Of a stretch of 40,900 nt of DNA, positions 1 through 6,882 are shown in pieces. Position numbers and translations under genes: made by a program. The stretch lies in NCBI GenBank assembly GCA_028714515.1, contig JAQTMF010000002.1, forward strand, positions 1 through 40,900, written 5' to 3'. The notes under the pieces are model-generated. The model worked only from the letters and a program-made list of their open reading frames with translations. It had not been told where the DNA came from and made no database searches. Positions within the stretch are counted from its first letter, which is position 1. Every line of letters begins with the position of its first letter. This DNA is from Chthoniobacteraceae bacterium. Lineage in GTDB: Bacteria; Verrucomicrobiota; Verrucomicrobiia; Chthoniobacterales; Chthoniobacteraceae.

Positions 1-2
1 TC

Positions 3-833
3 TGGCACTCGCGCGACATGAACCAGAGCGAGATGATCGTGGGCGTTCCGCTGCTCCTCACGCCTTGGGCCGCCTTCACCGCCCGGACGCCATGGCTCAA
101 ACGGGGGCTTTTCGCATTCCTGCTCTACGTCGTGGCGCAGACGGCGATTTCCACCCAGACGATCGCCACCACGGTCGTCTCCGACGTGCGTTTCTTCTGC
201 GCGCTCCTGCCGCTGATCATCGCCCTGGAAGCCTTTACGCTCGTGGAAGTGGCGGCCCGCTTTGGCCGGGCGCGCTGGGTGGCCGTGCCGGTGGCGCTGG
301 CCGTTTTCTGGACGAATTTTTTCCAGGGCGGGATGTTCTTCCAGCAAGGCTTGCGCGCCACGCCGCTGACGTTCGCGCGCGAACTGGCCGATCCCCCCGC
401 CGACCCCTACACGGCCGCCGCCGCGTGGATCAACACCCACGTGCCGGACGGGGCCTCCATTTGGGTCACGCCCAACGCGATGATCATGCCGCTCGTCTTC
501 CACGCGCCCCGGGCCGTCTACGGCTGGCAGCTCCCCCGGCCGCCCCTGGGCCAGTTCGCCTCAGTCCCGCCCATCTTTTTCGAGAAAACCGTTCCGCCCG
601 ATTACGTGGTTGCCTTCGGCCCCGATGTGAACGTGGCGATGCAGGTATTGAACGAGTTCGACGGCGTTTCCTACGAGCCCGTCGCGCTGCTGGATGTCTA
701 CTACCGCGACCTTTACCGGCCCGAGATTTTATGGCGCTGCTTTGAGGCGGTCCGCAACTTCGATCCCCACCGGGACGGCGTTTTTGTGCTGAAGCGGATC
801 GACGTTCCCCCGCCCCTGAAGCTGGTGCCCTGA
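3..833 (+). CDS. C-terminal part of a polytopic membrane protein, probably a GT-C (PMT/ArnT-like) glycosyltransferase; 5' end outside window
   Basis: The reading frame is already open at the left edge, so the real start lies outside the window; the first internal ATG is at 18. The visible part has about four hydrophobic segments (roughly residues 8-23, 30-48, 65-85 and 92-110 counted from that ATG). A soluble tail of about 150 residues follows, containing a WINTHVPDG motif. Membrane segments followed by a soluble domain with a W-(I/L)-x-x-H/N-x-P-(D/E) motif are typical of GT-C glycosyltransferases that use polyprenyl-phosphate sugars. The catalytic acidic loop would be in the missing N-terminal part, so the function is inferred from the tail only. 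Its TGA abuts the stop codon of the convergent DUF697 gene with no spacing. Confidence 0.6.
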   Translation, partial: WHSRDMNQSEMIVGVPLLLTPWAAFTARTPWLKRGLFAFLLYVVAQTAISTQTIATTVVSDVRFFCALLPLIIALEAFTLVEVAARFGRARWVAVPVALAVFWTNFFQGGMFFQQGLRATPLTFARELADPPADPYTAAAAWINTHVPDGASIWVTPNAMIMPLVFHAPRAVYGWQLPRPPLGQFASVPPIFFEKTVPPDYVVAFGPDVNVAMQVLNEFDGVSYEPVALLDVYYRDLYRPEILWRCFEAVRNFDPHRDGVFVLKRIDVPPPLKLVP

Positions 834-1742
834 TTACCCCCGCAGCTCCGGCGGGCGCTTCTTTTTGAAAAACCAGAACCGCCTGCGGGCCTCGGCCAGC
901 GGCAGCCCTTCCAGGAAGAACGCGCTGGCAGCCCGCCCCACGGCGTAGGTCCCGGCTCCGGCCACCGCGCCCGAAATCGCGTTGCCCAAGCCGGGCACGA
1001 GCTTTACCGCCGCCCGCGCCCCCTCGCGCAAAAGCAGCCCCAGACCGGCGTTTACCCCCAGGGCCGCCAGAAAATCGCGCCCAAGCCGCAGATTCCACTC
1101 CCGCCCCGAGGCGGTGACGATCCCCGCGACCAGCAACGCCTGGAGCGAGGTCAAAATCGGGAAATCCGCCAACGGGATCGGCTGCGCGCCGATGGCCGTG
1201 GAGACGGCGGCGCACGAGCGGGTCAACTGCGCGGCGATTTCCCGCTGCACCCCCGGCTCGCCGCTCACGCGGGCAAATTCCAGGCGGGCCTCCGGCGGAA
1301 GCGCCCGGCCGATGGCGGCCAGGATCGCCGCTTGCGGGGCTTCGCCAAAAACGGCTTCCACGTCTCCCCGCAGGCGGGCAAAAGCGGAGGGCTCCCGGGC
1401 CGCCACGTAGAGGAAAAGGTCCGGCGGCGGGTCTTGCGCGAGCACGGCGCGCGCTTGCGCCTCGTTTTCGGCGATCGCCCACGTAAGCGCCCCCCGCGCG
1501 TGGCTGGGCAGCCAGATTCCCCGGGGCGCTTCCCCCTCTCCCGGCGGGAGCCGCAACAGCGTGCGCGCCCAAAGCTCCGTCGCCGCGTCCGGTTCGCCGA
1601 TCACGAGCAGGCGCGGAGCGCGGCGGTGCAAAAACAGGGTCGAGATCGGCCGCCATTCGTGTTCCACGGGGCGGCGGATCGGGCCGGGGAGCCGGGAGGC
1701 GAGTTTTTCCACGCCCGCGGCCAGTTGGGTAAGCGTCAACAT
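834..1742 (-). CDS. DUF697 family protein with degenerate GTPase-like N-terminal half
   Basis: The protein has 302 residues. The C-terminal part (about 185-290) has the features of DUF697: an IPLADFPILTSLQ stretch, then amphipathic and hydrophobic helices rich in Gly and Ala, including VKLVPGLGNAISG. In many bacteria DUF697 is fused to, or encoded beside, an Era-like small GTPase. Here residues 40-180 look like such a domain (RLLVIGEP, then FLYVAAR and AAIGRAL). The P-loop GxxxxGK(S/T) is absent, and I see no clear DxxG or NKxD motif, so GTP binding is unlikely. The protein is probably membrane-associated and its role is unknown. It is convergent with the upstream membrane protein and lies 52 bases downstream of bcp on the same strand, so the two may be co-transcribed. 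Confidence 0.65.
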   Translation of the reverse strand: MLTLTQLAAGVEKLASRLPGPIRRPVEHEWRPISTLFLHRRAPRLLVIGEPDAATELWARTLLRLPPGEGEAPRGIWLPSHARGALTWAIAENEAQARAVLAQDPPPDLFLYVAAREPSAFARLRGDVEAVFGEAPQAAILAAIGRALPPEARLEFARVSGEPGVQREIAAQLTRSCAAVSTAIGAQPIPLADFPILTSLQALLVAGIVTASGREWNLRLGRDFLAALGVNAGLGLLLREGARAAVKLVPGLGNAISGAVAGAGTYAVGRAASAFFLEGLPLAEARRRFWFFKKKRPPELRG

Positions 1743-1794
1743 CTAGGAAAGGCAAAATGCCCCGGATTTCCCATTTGGCAAGGCTTGCGAGGTC

Positions 1795-2271
1795 CTATTC
1801 CAACACCGCCAGCACTTGCTCGGCGTGTTCCTCCGGCTTCACCTTGCGAAAGATGCTCCGCAGGTTCCCGTCCGCGCCGATCACGAAGGTGGAGCGCTCA
1901 ATGCCCATCCCTTTTTTCCCATAGCGGATCTTTTCCACCCATACGCCGTAGGCCTGGGCGATGGCTTTCGATTCGTCGCAGACGAGCGGGAAGGGGAGCG
2001 TGTATTTGGCGATGAACTTCTGATGGCGCTCGGCCGTGTCGGGGCTCACGCCCAGCACCACGGCCCGTTCGGAAAGCTCGTTCCAGGCATCCCGCATCCC
2101 GCAGGCCTGCCGGGTGCACCCGGGAGTATCATCCCTGGGGTAGAAATAGAGAACCACCGTTTCCCCGGCGAAGTCCCGCAGAGACACGGGCGCGCCGACT
2201 CCATAGCGGCCCCCCACGGCGGTGGCGGTGAAGAGCGGCGCGGGATCGCCCGGCTTCAAAAGGGTGCTCAT
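1795..2271 (-). CDS. bcp: thioredoxin-dependent peroxiredoxin, BCP/PrxQ type
   Basis: This 158-residue protein matches the usual length of BCP/PrxQ. The peroxidatic cysteine is C52 in the DTPGCTRQAC motif, and C57, five residues later, is the usual resolving cysteine, so this is an atypical 2-Cys enzyme. It reduces hydrogen peroxide and organic hydroperoxides in the cytoplasm and is recycled by thioredoxin. The conserved YFYPRDDTPGCT and later FVIGADGN segments are in place. It is divergent from the response-regulator gene, with 59 bases between the two starts, so both promoters must lie in that gap. I saw no OxyR-like site there that I would defend. Confidence 0.93.
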   Translation of the reverse strand: MSTLLKPGDPAPLFTATAVGGRYGVGAPVSLRDFAGETVVLYFYPRDDTPGCTRQACGMRDAWNELSERAVVLGVSPDTAERHQKFIAKYTLPFPLVCDESKAIAQAYGVWVEKIRYGKKGMGIERSTFVIGADGNLRSIFRKVKPEEHAEQVLAVLE

Positions 2272-2330
2272 GAGATAAGAATATCACTATTTCCTCATTC
2301 TGGCACGAAAGTTTCTCTAGGAAGAAAGGC

Positions 2331-2762
2331 GTGAGACTCCTGATTGCCGATGACGACCGCGAACTGGCCTGTGCCATGGCCTCCTACCTGCGCCATAGCA
2401 ACAACGCCATTATCTCCACCGTGACCACGGGCGGCGTGGACGTGCTGCGCAGCGTCAAGCTGTTCGATCCCGACGTCATTCTCATGGACATTCTCATGCC
2501 CCGGCTCAATGGGTTGACGGTCTGCCGGCATATCCTTTCCACTCGTCCCGACGTGCGGATCATCCTCCTTTCGGGCGTCCTGCACAGCGGGCACCCGTTT
2601 GTCGCCGAATCCGGGGCGGCGGGGTTCGTGGCCAAGCCCGTCCGGCTCGCCGAATTGCAGCGGGTCTTCGACGAAATCATCCCGCGCGAGGCCGCCGCTT
2701 CCGCTTCTCCGGCTCTCGCTCCGTCCGCGCTTCCGCCCGTTGTAGGGGCCGTTCACGAATGA
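2331..2762 (+). CDS. single-domain (receiver-only) response regulator
   Basis: The 143-residue protein is a CheY-like receiver domain with no output domain, followed by about 20 Ala/Pro/Ser-rich residues. The acidic pocket is D7-D8-D9, the phospho-acceptor is D53 in DVILMDILMP, S81 takes the Thr/Ser switch position, and K102 lies in the VAKPVR motif. It starts with GTG at 2331, preceded by GAAGAAAGG at good Shine-Dalgarno spacing. No histidine kinase is adjacent, so its partner is unknown. The stop codon overlaps the left end of the palindromic repeat element that follows. Confidence 0.85.
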   Translation: MRLLIADDDRELACAMASYLRHSNNAIISTVTTGGVDVLRSVKLFDPDVILMDILMPRLNGLTVCRHILSTRPDVRIILLSGVLHSGHPFVAESGAAGFVAKPVRLAELQRVFDEIIPREAAASASPALAPSALPPVVGAVHE

Positions 2763-2969
2763 TGGAAACCAGGGGAAAAGAGAAACGCTGGAATTTTTAA
2801 ACAGGATTGGCAGGATTTCTCAGGATGAACGGGATTTTGCTTGGTTGCCGGAACTACGCCCCTTCATCCCATCCCGTAAATCCTCCTTAATCTTGATAAT
2901 CCTGTTATCAAATCACGAGGCCCGGACCAACACACCCGCCTGTAATCTTCTTTTCTGCGGATTCGTGAA
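2752..2969. repeat. nested palindromic intergenic repeat (ACAGGAT family), copy 1
   Basis: This fills the gap between the response regulator and the small charged protein. Its outer ends are a perfect 9-base inverted repeat, TTCACGAAT at 2752-2760 and ATTCGTGAA at 2961-2969. Inside, the left arm (about 2794-2855) carries iterated (A)CAGGATT units. The right arm (about 2870-2912) carries the inverted units, with AATCCTGTTA near its end. A related element lies at 31150-31485. I find no open frame in it. It looks like a non-coding dispersed repeat that can fold into a long imperfect hairpin, not a transposon with a gene. Confidence 0.6.
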
Positions 2970-2996
2970 TGCGCCCTATCGCTTATCCGTAAGCTC

Positions 2997-3272
2997 TTAA
3001 GCGCGGCGGACGCGCTCTTTTTTCGCCTCGGCCTCTTCCTGAATGCGGCGGCGTTCGGTGACGAGTTGTTTTTCCAGGGACTCCAGCGCCAGGCTGTCTC
3101 CGGTGGCGCGGGCCTTGGCGATTTGTTCGCCTAAAAACAACTCCTTCTCCGCGGTGCGGGCTTTGGCAATCGACTCGATCTCAGCGATTTCGGCCTTTTG
3201 CGCATCGGTCAGCTTGCGCGAGGGGTCCGCTTTTTCGAGCCGTTCCATTGCCAGTTCGTATGCAGATTTCAT
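2997..3272 (-). CDS. small charged helical protein of unknown function
   Basis: It encodes 91 residues starting MKSAYELAMERLEKADPSRK, followed by an almost entirely helical, Glu/Lys/Ala-rich sequence that probably forms a coiled coil (about residues 22-91). I recall similar short proteins with this N-terminus in Verrucomicrobiota genomes, but cannot name a family. The ATG at 3270-3272 was chosen because the homologous-looking sequence begins there; the frame stays open upstream, but that part reads as non-coding. It stands alone between the repeat element and the divergent HAD gene. No function can be assigned. Confidence 0.65.
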   Translation of the reverse strand: MKSAYELAMERLEKADPSRKLTDAQKAEIAEIESIAKARTAEKELFLGEQIAKARATGDSLALESLEKQLVTERRRIQEEAEAKKERVRRA

Positions 3273-3383
3273 AGGTTCTACTCTACCCGGGAAACGGGCC
3301 GGTGGGAGCAGAATTTCCGCTTCTTGGCCGGGGCGGGCATCGGGCGCTTGCCGGGGGGCGCGCGGTGGGTACAATGAAAGGGA

Positions 3384-4211
3384 ATGATCCGTTTGTTGAG
3401 CACTGATTTTGACGGCACGCTGGTGGACCACTTTGCGACGCCCCCCGTCGCGCCCGCCTTGTTCGAGTGGTTTGCGGAGCTTCGGCGTTGCGGCGTCTTC
3501 TGGGCGCTCAATACCGGGCGCGACCTGGCTTTCGCCCTGGACGGCCTGCGGGAATTCCAGTTTCCCCTGGAGCCCGATTACATCCTCACCAACGAACGGG
3601 AGCTTTTTCACCGCAATCCGCAGGGGGAATGGCACGATTACGGCGATTGGAACCGGCGGTGCGTGCAGGCCCACGACCGGATGTTCCAGACGGAGGCCCC
3701 GTTTTTGGAGGAAATCCTGCGGTTCCTGCGCGAGGAGACCGAAGCCCAGCCCATCTACGAGAACGGCAGGCCGGTCGGCTTCGCGGCCAAGGACGAAGCC
3801 GAAATGGACCGCGTGGTCGCCCACTTCCACGCCGCGCGCAAGCCGGGTTCCCTCTTTCACTACCAGCGCAACACGATTTACCTGCGCTTCTGCCACGCCT
3901 CCTACTCCAAGGGGGCTGCGCTGGGCGAACTGTGCCGGTTAACCCGGATCTCGCCCCAGGAGACGTTCACCGCGGGCGACCATCACAACGATATTTCCAT
4001 GCTCGACGGCCGCTATGCCCGCTGGGCGTGCGCGCCCGGCAACGCCGTGGACGCCGTCAAAGCCGCCGTGCGCAAAGCCGGGGGCTACGTGGCGGAAGCC
4101 CGTTGCAGCGACGGCGTGCTGGAAGCGCTCCGCCATTTCTTCCAAGCCGAACGCCTCGCCCCGCCGGGATGGGCGGGTGAGGAAGTTGAGAGTCAGGAAG
4201 TTGAGAGTTGA
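3384..4211 (+). CDS. HAD-superfamily phosphatase (Cof/IIB-like)
   Basis: This 275-residue protein has all HAD landmarks. Motif I is D8-F-D10-G-T, where D8 is the nucleophile. TGR (about residues 47-49) sits at motif II, a Lys-containing stretch near SYSKGAAL at motif III, and GDHHNDISML at motif IV. The cap position and motif IV spacing fit the Cof-like IIB group, which dephosphorylates sugar phosphates and similar small substrates; the substrate cannot be read from sequence. The last ten residues (EEVESQEVES) come from a short DNA repeat that also forms the downstream hairpin, so the natural C-terminus has been extended by repeat DNA. Confidence 0.85.
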   Translation: MIRLLSTDFDGTLVDHFATPPVAPALFEWFAELRRCGVFWALNTGRDLAFALDGLREFQFPLEPDYILTNERELFHRNPQGEWHDYGDWNRRCVQAHDRMFQTEAPFLEEILRFLREETEAQPIYENGRPVGFAAKDEAEMDRVVAHFHAARKPGSLFHYQRNTIYLRFCHASYSKGAALGELCRLTRISPQETFTAGDHHNDISMLDGRYARWACAPGNAVDAVKAAVRKAGGYVAEARCSDGVLEALRHFFQAERLAPPGWAGEEVESQEVES

Positions 4212-4252
4212 GAGAAAAGGCATTCGCGCTTTTCCCTCTCTCAACTCTCAAC
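4200..4252. terminator. shared hairpin between convergent HAD and PIG-L genes
   Basis: The left arm GTTGAGAGTTGAGAGAAAAG (4200-4219) pairs with a right arm ending CTCTCAACTCTCAAC at 4252. The match is complete apart from a four-base bulge. The arms contain an A-run and a T-run next to the loop, but there is no long T-run after the stem. It lies exactly between two convergent stop codons and probably ends transcription from both sides, though efficiency is uncertain. The HAD stop codon lies inside the left arm. Confidence 0.6.
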
Positions 4253-4262
4253 ATCCCCTCTC

Positions 4263-5306
4263 TCAACTTCTCCCCACAGGCACTTCGCGCCACCCGGCGT
4301 CGTCCAGGAAGATGGTCCGGCGGTGGAACTTGACGAAGAGGCGGGAGAACGGGGCGGCCGATGCCACCGGGATCTTGATGCGTGCCACTTGGCCCGCGAT
4401 GCGCACTGTCGCGGCCGCTAGCGGGCGGCCGGTGGCGATTTCTTCTACGCTTACCTTTCCCGTGGCGCCGGAAAGCGGGAGCCTCCAGCGGAGGCTGCCT
4501 TTGCTGGGCGATTCCCCGGCGATCCAGATCGCCGCGCCGCGTCCCAGCCGGGGCGGCAGCGTGACCCCGAGGTTGAGCGCCCCGGCGTTTAGGAAAGCGT
4601 CCGGAATGCGGAGATTGGGGTGGAACGGCTCCACCGGGGCCGGTTCAAAGAAGACTTCCTGCGGGCGGGCGTAGGCGGCGAAGCGCTTCCGGCTCAAGAC
4701 CATCTGGGTCGTGTGGCAGAGGATCGCCTCGCGTTTGAGCTGCCGCTCCGCTTCCGTGAGCGAGAGCGCCGCGCGGCAAGGGATCAGGCCCGGCCGCTTG
4801 CAGTGGACCACGAAGCGGAGCTGCGGGAGGGCCGCGAAGCCCGTCCGTTGCAGGGCGATTTGCACTAGCACGTACAGCGCGTTGTGGTCCGGGTGCAAAT
4901 CGTAGGAGGAGGGGCAAACCACCCGCGTCGGCTGCCATTCGCAGATCTCGGCGCAGAGGCGCTCCATCGTGGCCGGGTCGGCTTGCAGGAGCCGGGGCGT
5001 CATGCCTTGGTCGGGGAACCCCAGGAAACGCGCTTCGCCGGGAAACCCGAGGCGCGCGAGAGCTTCCCGGGCCTCCTCGGCCCGCATCGCTCCCCAGCGT
5101 TTGCTCTCCGCCGGGCCGATCCGCCAGCGTTTTTCCAGCCAGCGCTGGGGCCACGGGTTGTTTTCCCCGTTGGTGACCATGAGCAGCCGCGCGGTGGCTC
5201 CCGCCTGTCGAATGCGCTGGATGAGCCCGCCCGTGGCGAGCGATTCGTCGTCCGGGTGCGGCATGATGAGCAGCAGCCGGTCGGCGGGGGAAAACGAGAA
5301 GCTCAT
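4263..5306 (-). CDS. PIG-L family deacetylase (LmbE-like)
   Basis: The 347-residue protein begins with the LmbE/PIG-L fold. The zinc-binding PHPDDE motif is at residues 16-21, and the second metal motif HPDHNALY lies about residue 140. Family members remove acetyl groups from N-acetylglucosamine-type substrates (GPI precursors, mycothiol and bacillithiol intermediates, lipid-linked sugars). The last third (about 230-347) is an additional, probably beta-rich domain that I do not recognise. It is followed 33 bases upstream on the same strand by prfA, so it may be the last gene of the rpmE-prfA unit. The substrate is unknown. Confidence 0.85.
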   Translation of the reverse strand: MSFSFSPADRLLLIMPHPDDESLATGGLIQRIRQAGATARLLMVTNGENNPWPQRWLEKRWRIGPAESKRWGAMRAEEAREALARLGFPGEARFLGFPDQGMTPRLLQADPATMERLCAEICEWQPTRVVCPSSYDLHPDHNALYVLVQIALQRTGFAALPQLRFVVHCKRPGLIPCRAALSLTEAERQLKREAILCHTTQMVLSRKRFAAYARPQEVFFEPAPVEPFHPNLRIPDAFLNAGALNLGVTLPPRLGRGAAIWIAGESPSKGSLRWRLPLSGATGKVSVEEIATGRPLAAATVRIAGQVARIKIPVASAAPFSRLFVKFHRRTIFLDDAGWREVPVGRS

Positions 5307-5339
5307 GGAGGGGGGAGGGAAGCTGCCTGGCGGCGGACG

Positions 5340-6416
5340 TCAGCCCAGGTTGGCTTCGCGCAACCGTTCGGCGACGTCTTCGGCCTGGAGCGCGCCGACC
5401 ATTTCGCCGATTTCTCCCTCCATGAAGCGGTCGAGATTGTAAAGCGTCAGGCCGATGCGGTGATCGGTGACGCGGTTTTGCGGGTAATTGTAGGTCCGCA
5501 CTTTTTCCTCGCGCCCGCCGCCGCCGATGAGGCTCTTGCGGTGGGCGGAATATTTTTCCGCTTCCTCCAGCTGTTTCTTTTCCAGGAGGCGGGAGCGGAG
5601 GATGTTGATCGCTTTTTCCTTGTTCTTCTGCTGGCTGCGGCCGTCCTGGCAGCGGACGATGGTGCCGGTGGGGATGTGCATCACCTGCACGGCCGAGTCG
5701 GTCGTGTTGACGCCCTGGCCGCCGGGGCCGCCCGCGCGGCAGACTTCAATGCGCAGGTCCTCCGGCTTGAGTTCCAGGTCCACTTCCTCGGCTTCCGGCA
5801 GCACGGCGACGGTGGCGGTGCTGGTGTGGATGCGCCCCTGGGCCTCCGTGGCCGGGACGCGCTGGACGCGATGAACGCCGCTTTCATACCGCAGCTTGCG
5901 GAACACGGCGTCGCCCGAGGCGCGGAAAATGACTTCGCGGAAGCCGCCCAGTTCCGAAGGGCTCGACTCCATGATCTCCATTTTAAGCCCCGTGGCTTCC
6001 GCGTAGCGGGTATACATGCGGAAGATGTCGCCCGCGAAAAGCGCGGCTTCGGCGCCCCCGGTTCCGGCGCGGATTTCCACGATGGCGTCGCGGTCCTCGC
6101 CCGGTTCGGGCGGGAGAAGGGAGATTTGGATCTGGCGCTCCAGGTCGGCGAGGCGTTTTTCCAGTTCGGGGATCTCGGCGGCGGCCATTTCGGCCAGTTC
6201 CGCGTCGTCGCCACTGGCAAGTTCCTGGTTTTCCGTGATTTCCGTGCGCGTTTTGCCAAACGCCTCCCAGGCCGTGAGCAGTGTTTTGAGCTGGGAATGC
6301 TCGCGCATCACCTCCCGGGCGTGGGCCGGATTGCCAAAGATGCTCCCGTCCGTGATTTCCGCTTCAAGTTCGCGGAAACGCTCGGTTTTTTTCGCAATCA
6401 ATGGGGCAAAGTCCAT
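5340..6416 (-). CDS. prfA: peptide chain release factor 1
   Basis: This is a full-length class I release factor of 358 residues. The peptidyl-hydrolysis motif GGQ is at about 232-234 within AGGPGGQGVNTTDSA. The codon-recognition motif is PAT (about 188-190), which marks RF1 (UAG/UAA); RF2 would have SPF. It acts in the ribosomal A site to release finished proteins, and its GGQ glutamine is usually methylated by PrmC, which is not in this window. It follows rpmE, but a strong terminator hairpin lies between them, so part of its expression probably comes from its own promoter in 6417-6535. Confidence 0.97.
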   Translation of the reverse strand: MDFAPLIAKKTERFRELEAEITDGSIFGNPAHAREVMREHSQLKTLLTAWEAFGKTRTEITENQELASGDDAELAEMAAAEIPELEKRLADLERQIQISLLPPEPGEDRDAIVEIRAGTGGAEAALFAGDIFRMYTRYAEATGLKMEIMESSPSELGGFREVIFRASGDAVFRKLRYESGVHRVQRVPATEAQGRIHTSTATVAVLPEAEEVDLELKPEDLRIEVCRAGGPGGQGVNTTDSAVQVMHIPTGTIVRCQDGRSQQKNKEKAINILRSRLLEKKQLEEAEKYSAHRKSLIGGGGREEKVRTYNYPQNRVTDHRIGLTLYNLDRFMEGEIGEMVGALQAEDVAERLREANLG

Positions 6417-6457
6417 GGCTGAAATAGAAATTAGGGCGAAAAAAGGGAGCTAAAAAT

Positions 6458-6508
6458 CGGTGTCAAACTGCGGCAACTGCGGATTCCTCTTTTGCGGACG
6501 GTGTCAAA
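6458..6508 (-). promoter_or_regulatory. twin TTTGACACCG boxes upstream of prfA
   Basis: Two identical 10-base copies of TTTGACACCG (minus strand) lie at 6499-6508 and 6458-6467, 41 bases apart, upstream of prfA. Each contains a perfect -35-like TTGACA, but I cannot see a good -10 hexamer 16-18 bases after either. They could be paired promoters or an operator. They lie downstream of the rpmE terminator, where a prfA promoter would be expected. Confidence 0.35.
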
Positions 6509-6535
6509 TCTGAGAGGCATTTTTCCCGGAGTCGC

Positions 6536-6578
6536 AAAAAGAAACGGTGACGCACGCATTCGAGCGCGTCACCGTTTC
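6536..6578 (-). terminator. rho-independent terminator after rpmE
   Basis: On the minus strand a perfect 13-base stem (GAAACGGTGACGC with GCGTCACCGTTTC, arms at 6566-6578 and 6541-6553) is followed immediately by TTTTT (6536-6540). It begins about 20 bases after the rpmE stop codon. It should end most rpmE transcripts before prfA. Confidence 0.85.
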
Positions 6579-6598
6579 GAAATTTTCGGGAAAAGAAG

Positions 6599-6811
6599 CT
6601 ACTTGCGGCGGGCGGCCGTGCCGTAGCGGCGGGCGAATTTCTCAATACGCCCTGCCGTGTCGACGAACTTCTGCTCTCCGGTGAAGAACGGATGGCACGC
6701 GGCGCAAATGCCGACCTTGATGTCGCGGCGGGTGGAACGGGTGTGGTAGACCTTGCCGCACGCGCACGTGATCGTGGTCTCGTTGTAATTAGGATGAATG
6801 TCTGCTTTCAT
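6599..6811 (-). CDS. rpmE: 50S ribosomal protein L31
   Basis: It encodes 70 residues beginning MKADIHPNY, the usual L31 start; an in-frame extension upstream is not conserved and was rejected. It has the zinc-binding form with CxC (ITCACGK) and CxxC ([10 protein letters not shown]), so it is the zinc-containing type and not the zinc-free paralogue. L31 bridges the large and small subunits near the central protuberance. Gene order rpmE-prfA is common, including in Chlamydiae as I recall. No clear Shine-Dalgarno sequence precedes it. Confidence 0.95.
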   Translation of the reverse strand: MKADIHPNYNETTITCACGKVYHTRSTRRDIKVGICAACHPFFTGEQKFVDTAGRIEKFARRYGTAARRK

Positions 6812-6830
6812 GACCGGAAAAGGGATGGGA

Positions 6831-6858
6831 AACATACCGGCTTAGCGGCCGGGCGCAA
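6831..6858 (-). promoter_or_regulatory. candidate promoter of rpmE
   Basis: On the minus strand TTGCGC (6853-6858) and TATGTT (6831-6836) are 16 bases apart, placing the transcript start about 13 bases before the rpmE ATG. The -35 box is the same as one option for the rpsL promoter. The -35 match to the standard consensus is only partial, so this is a moderate candidate. The spacer also holds a CCGGC/GCCGG stem. Confidence 0.4.
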
Positions 6859-6882
6859 TCAAAAAGTGAGGGGAGGGCAGAT

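Noticed and set aside
4884-6422. 512-codon open frame on the plus strand over prfA and the PIG-L gene
   Set aside because: It crosses two well-supported minus-strand genes and the gap between them.
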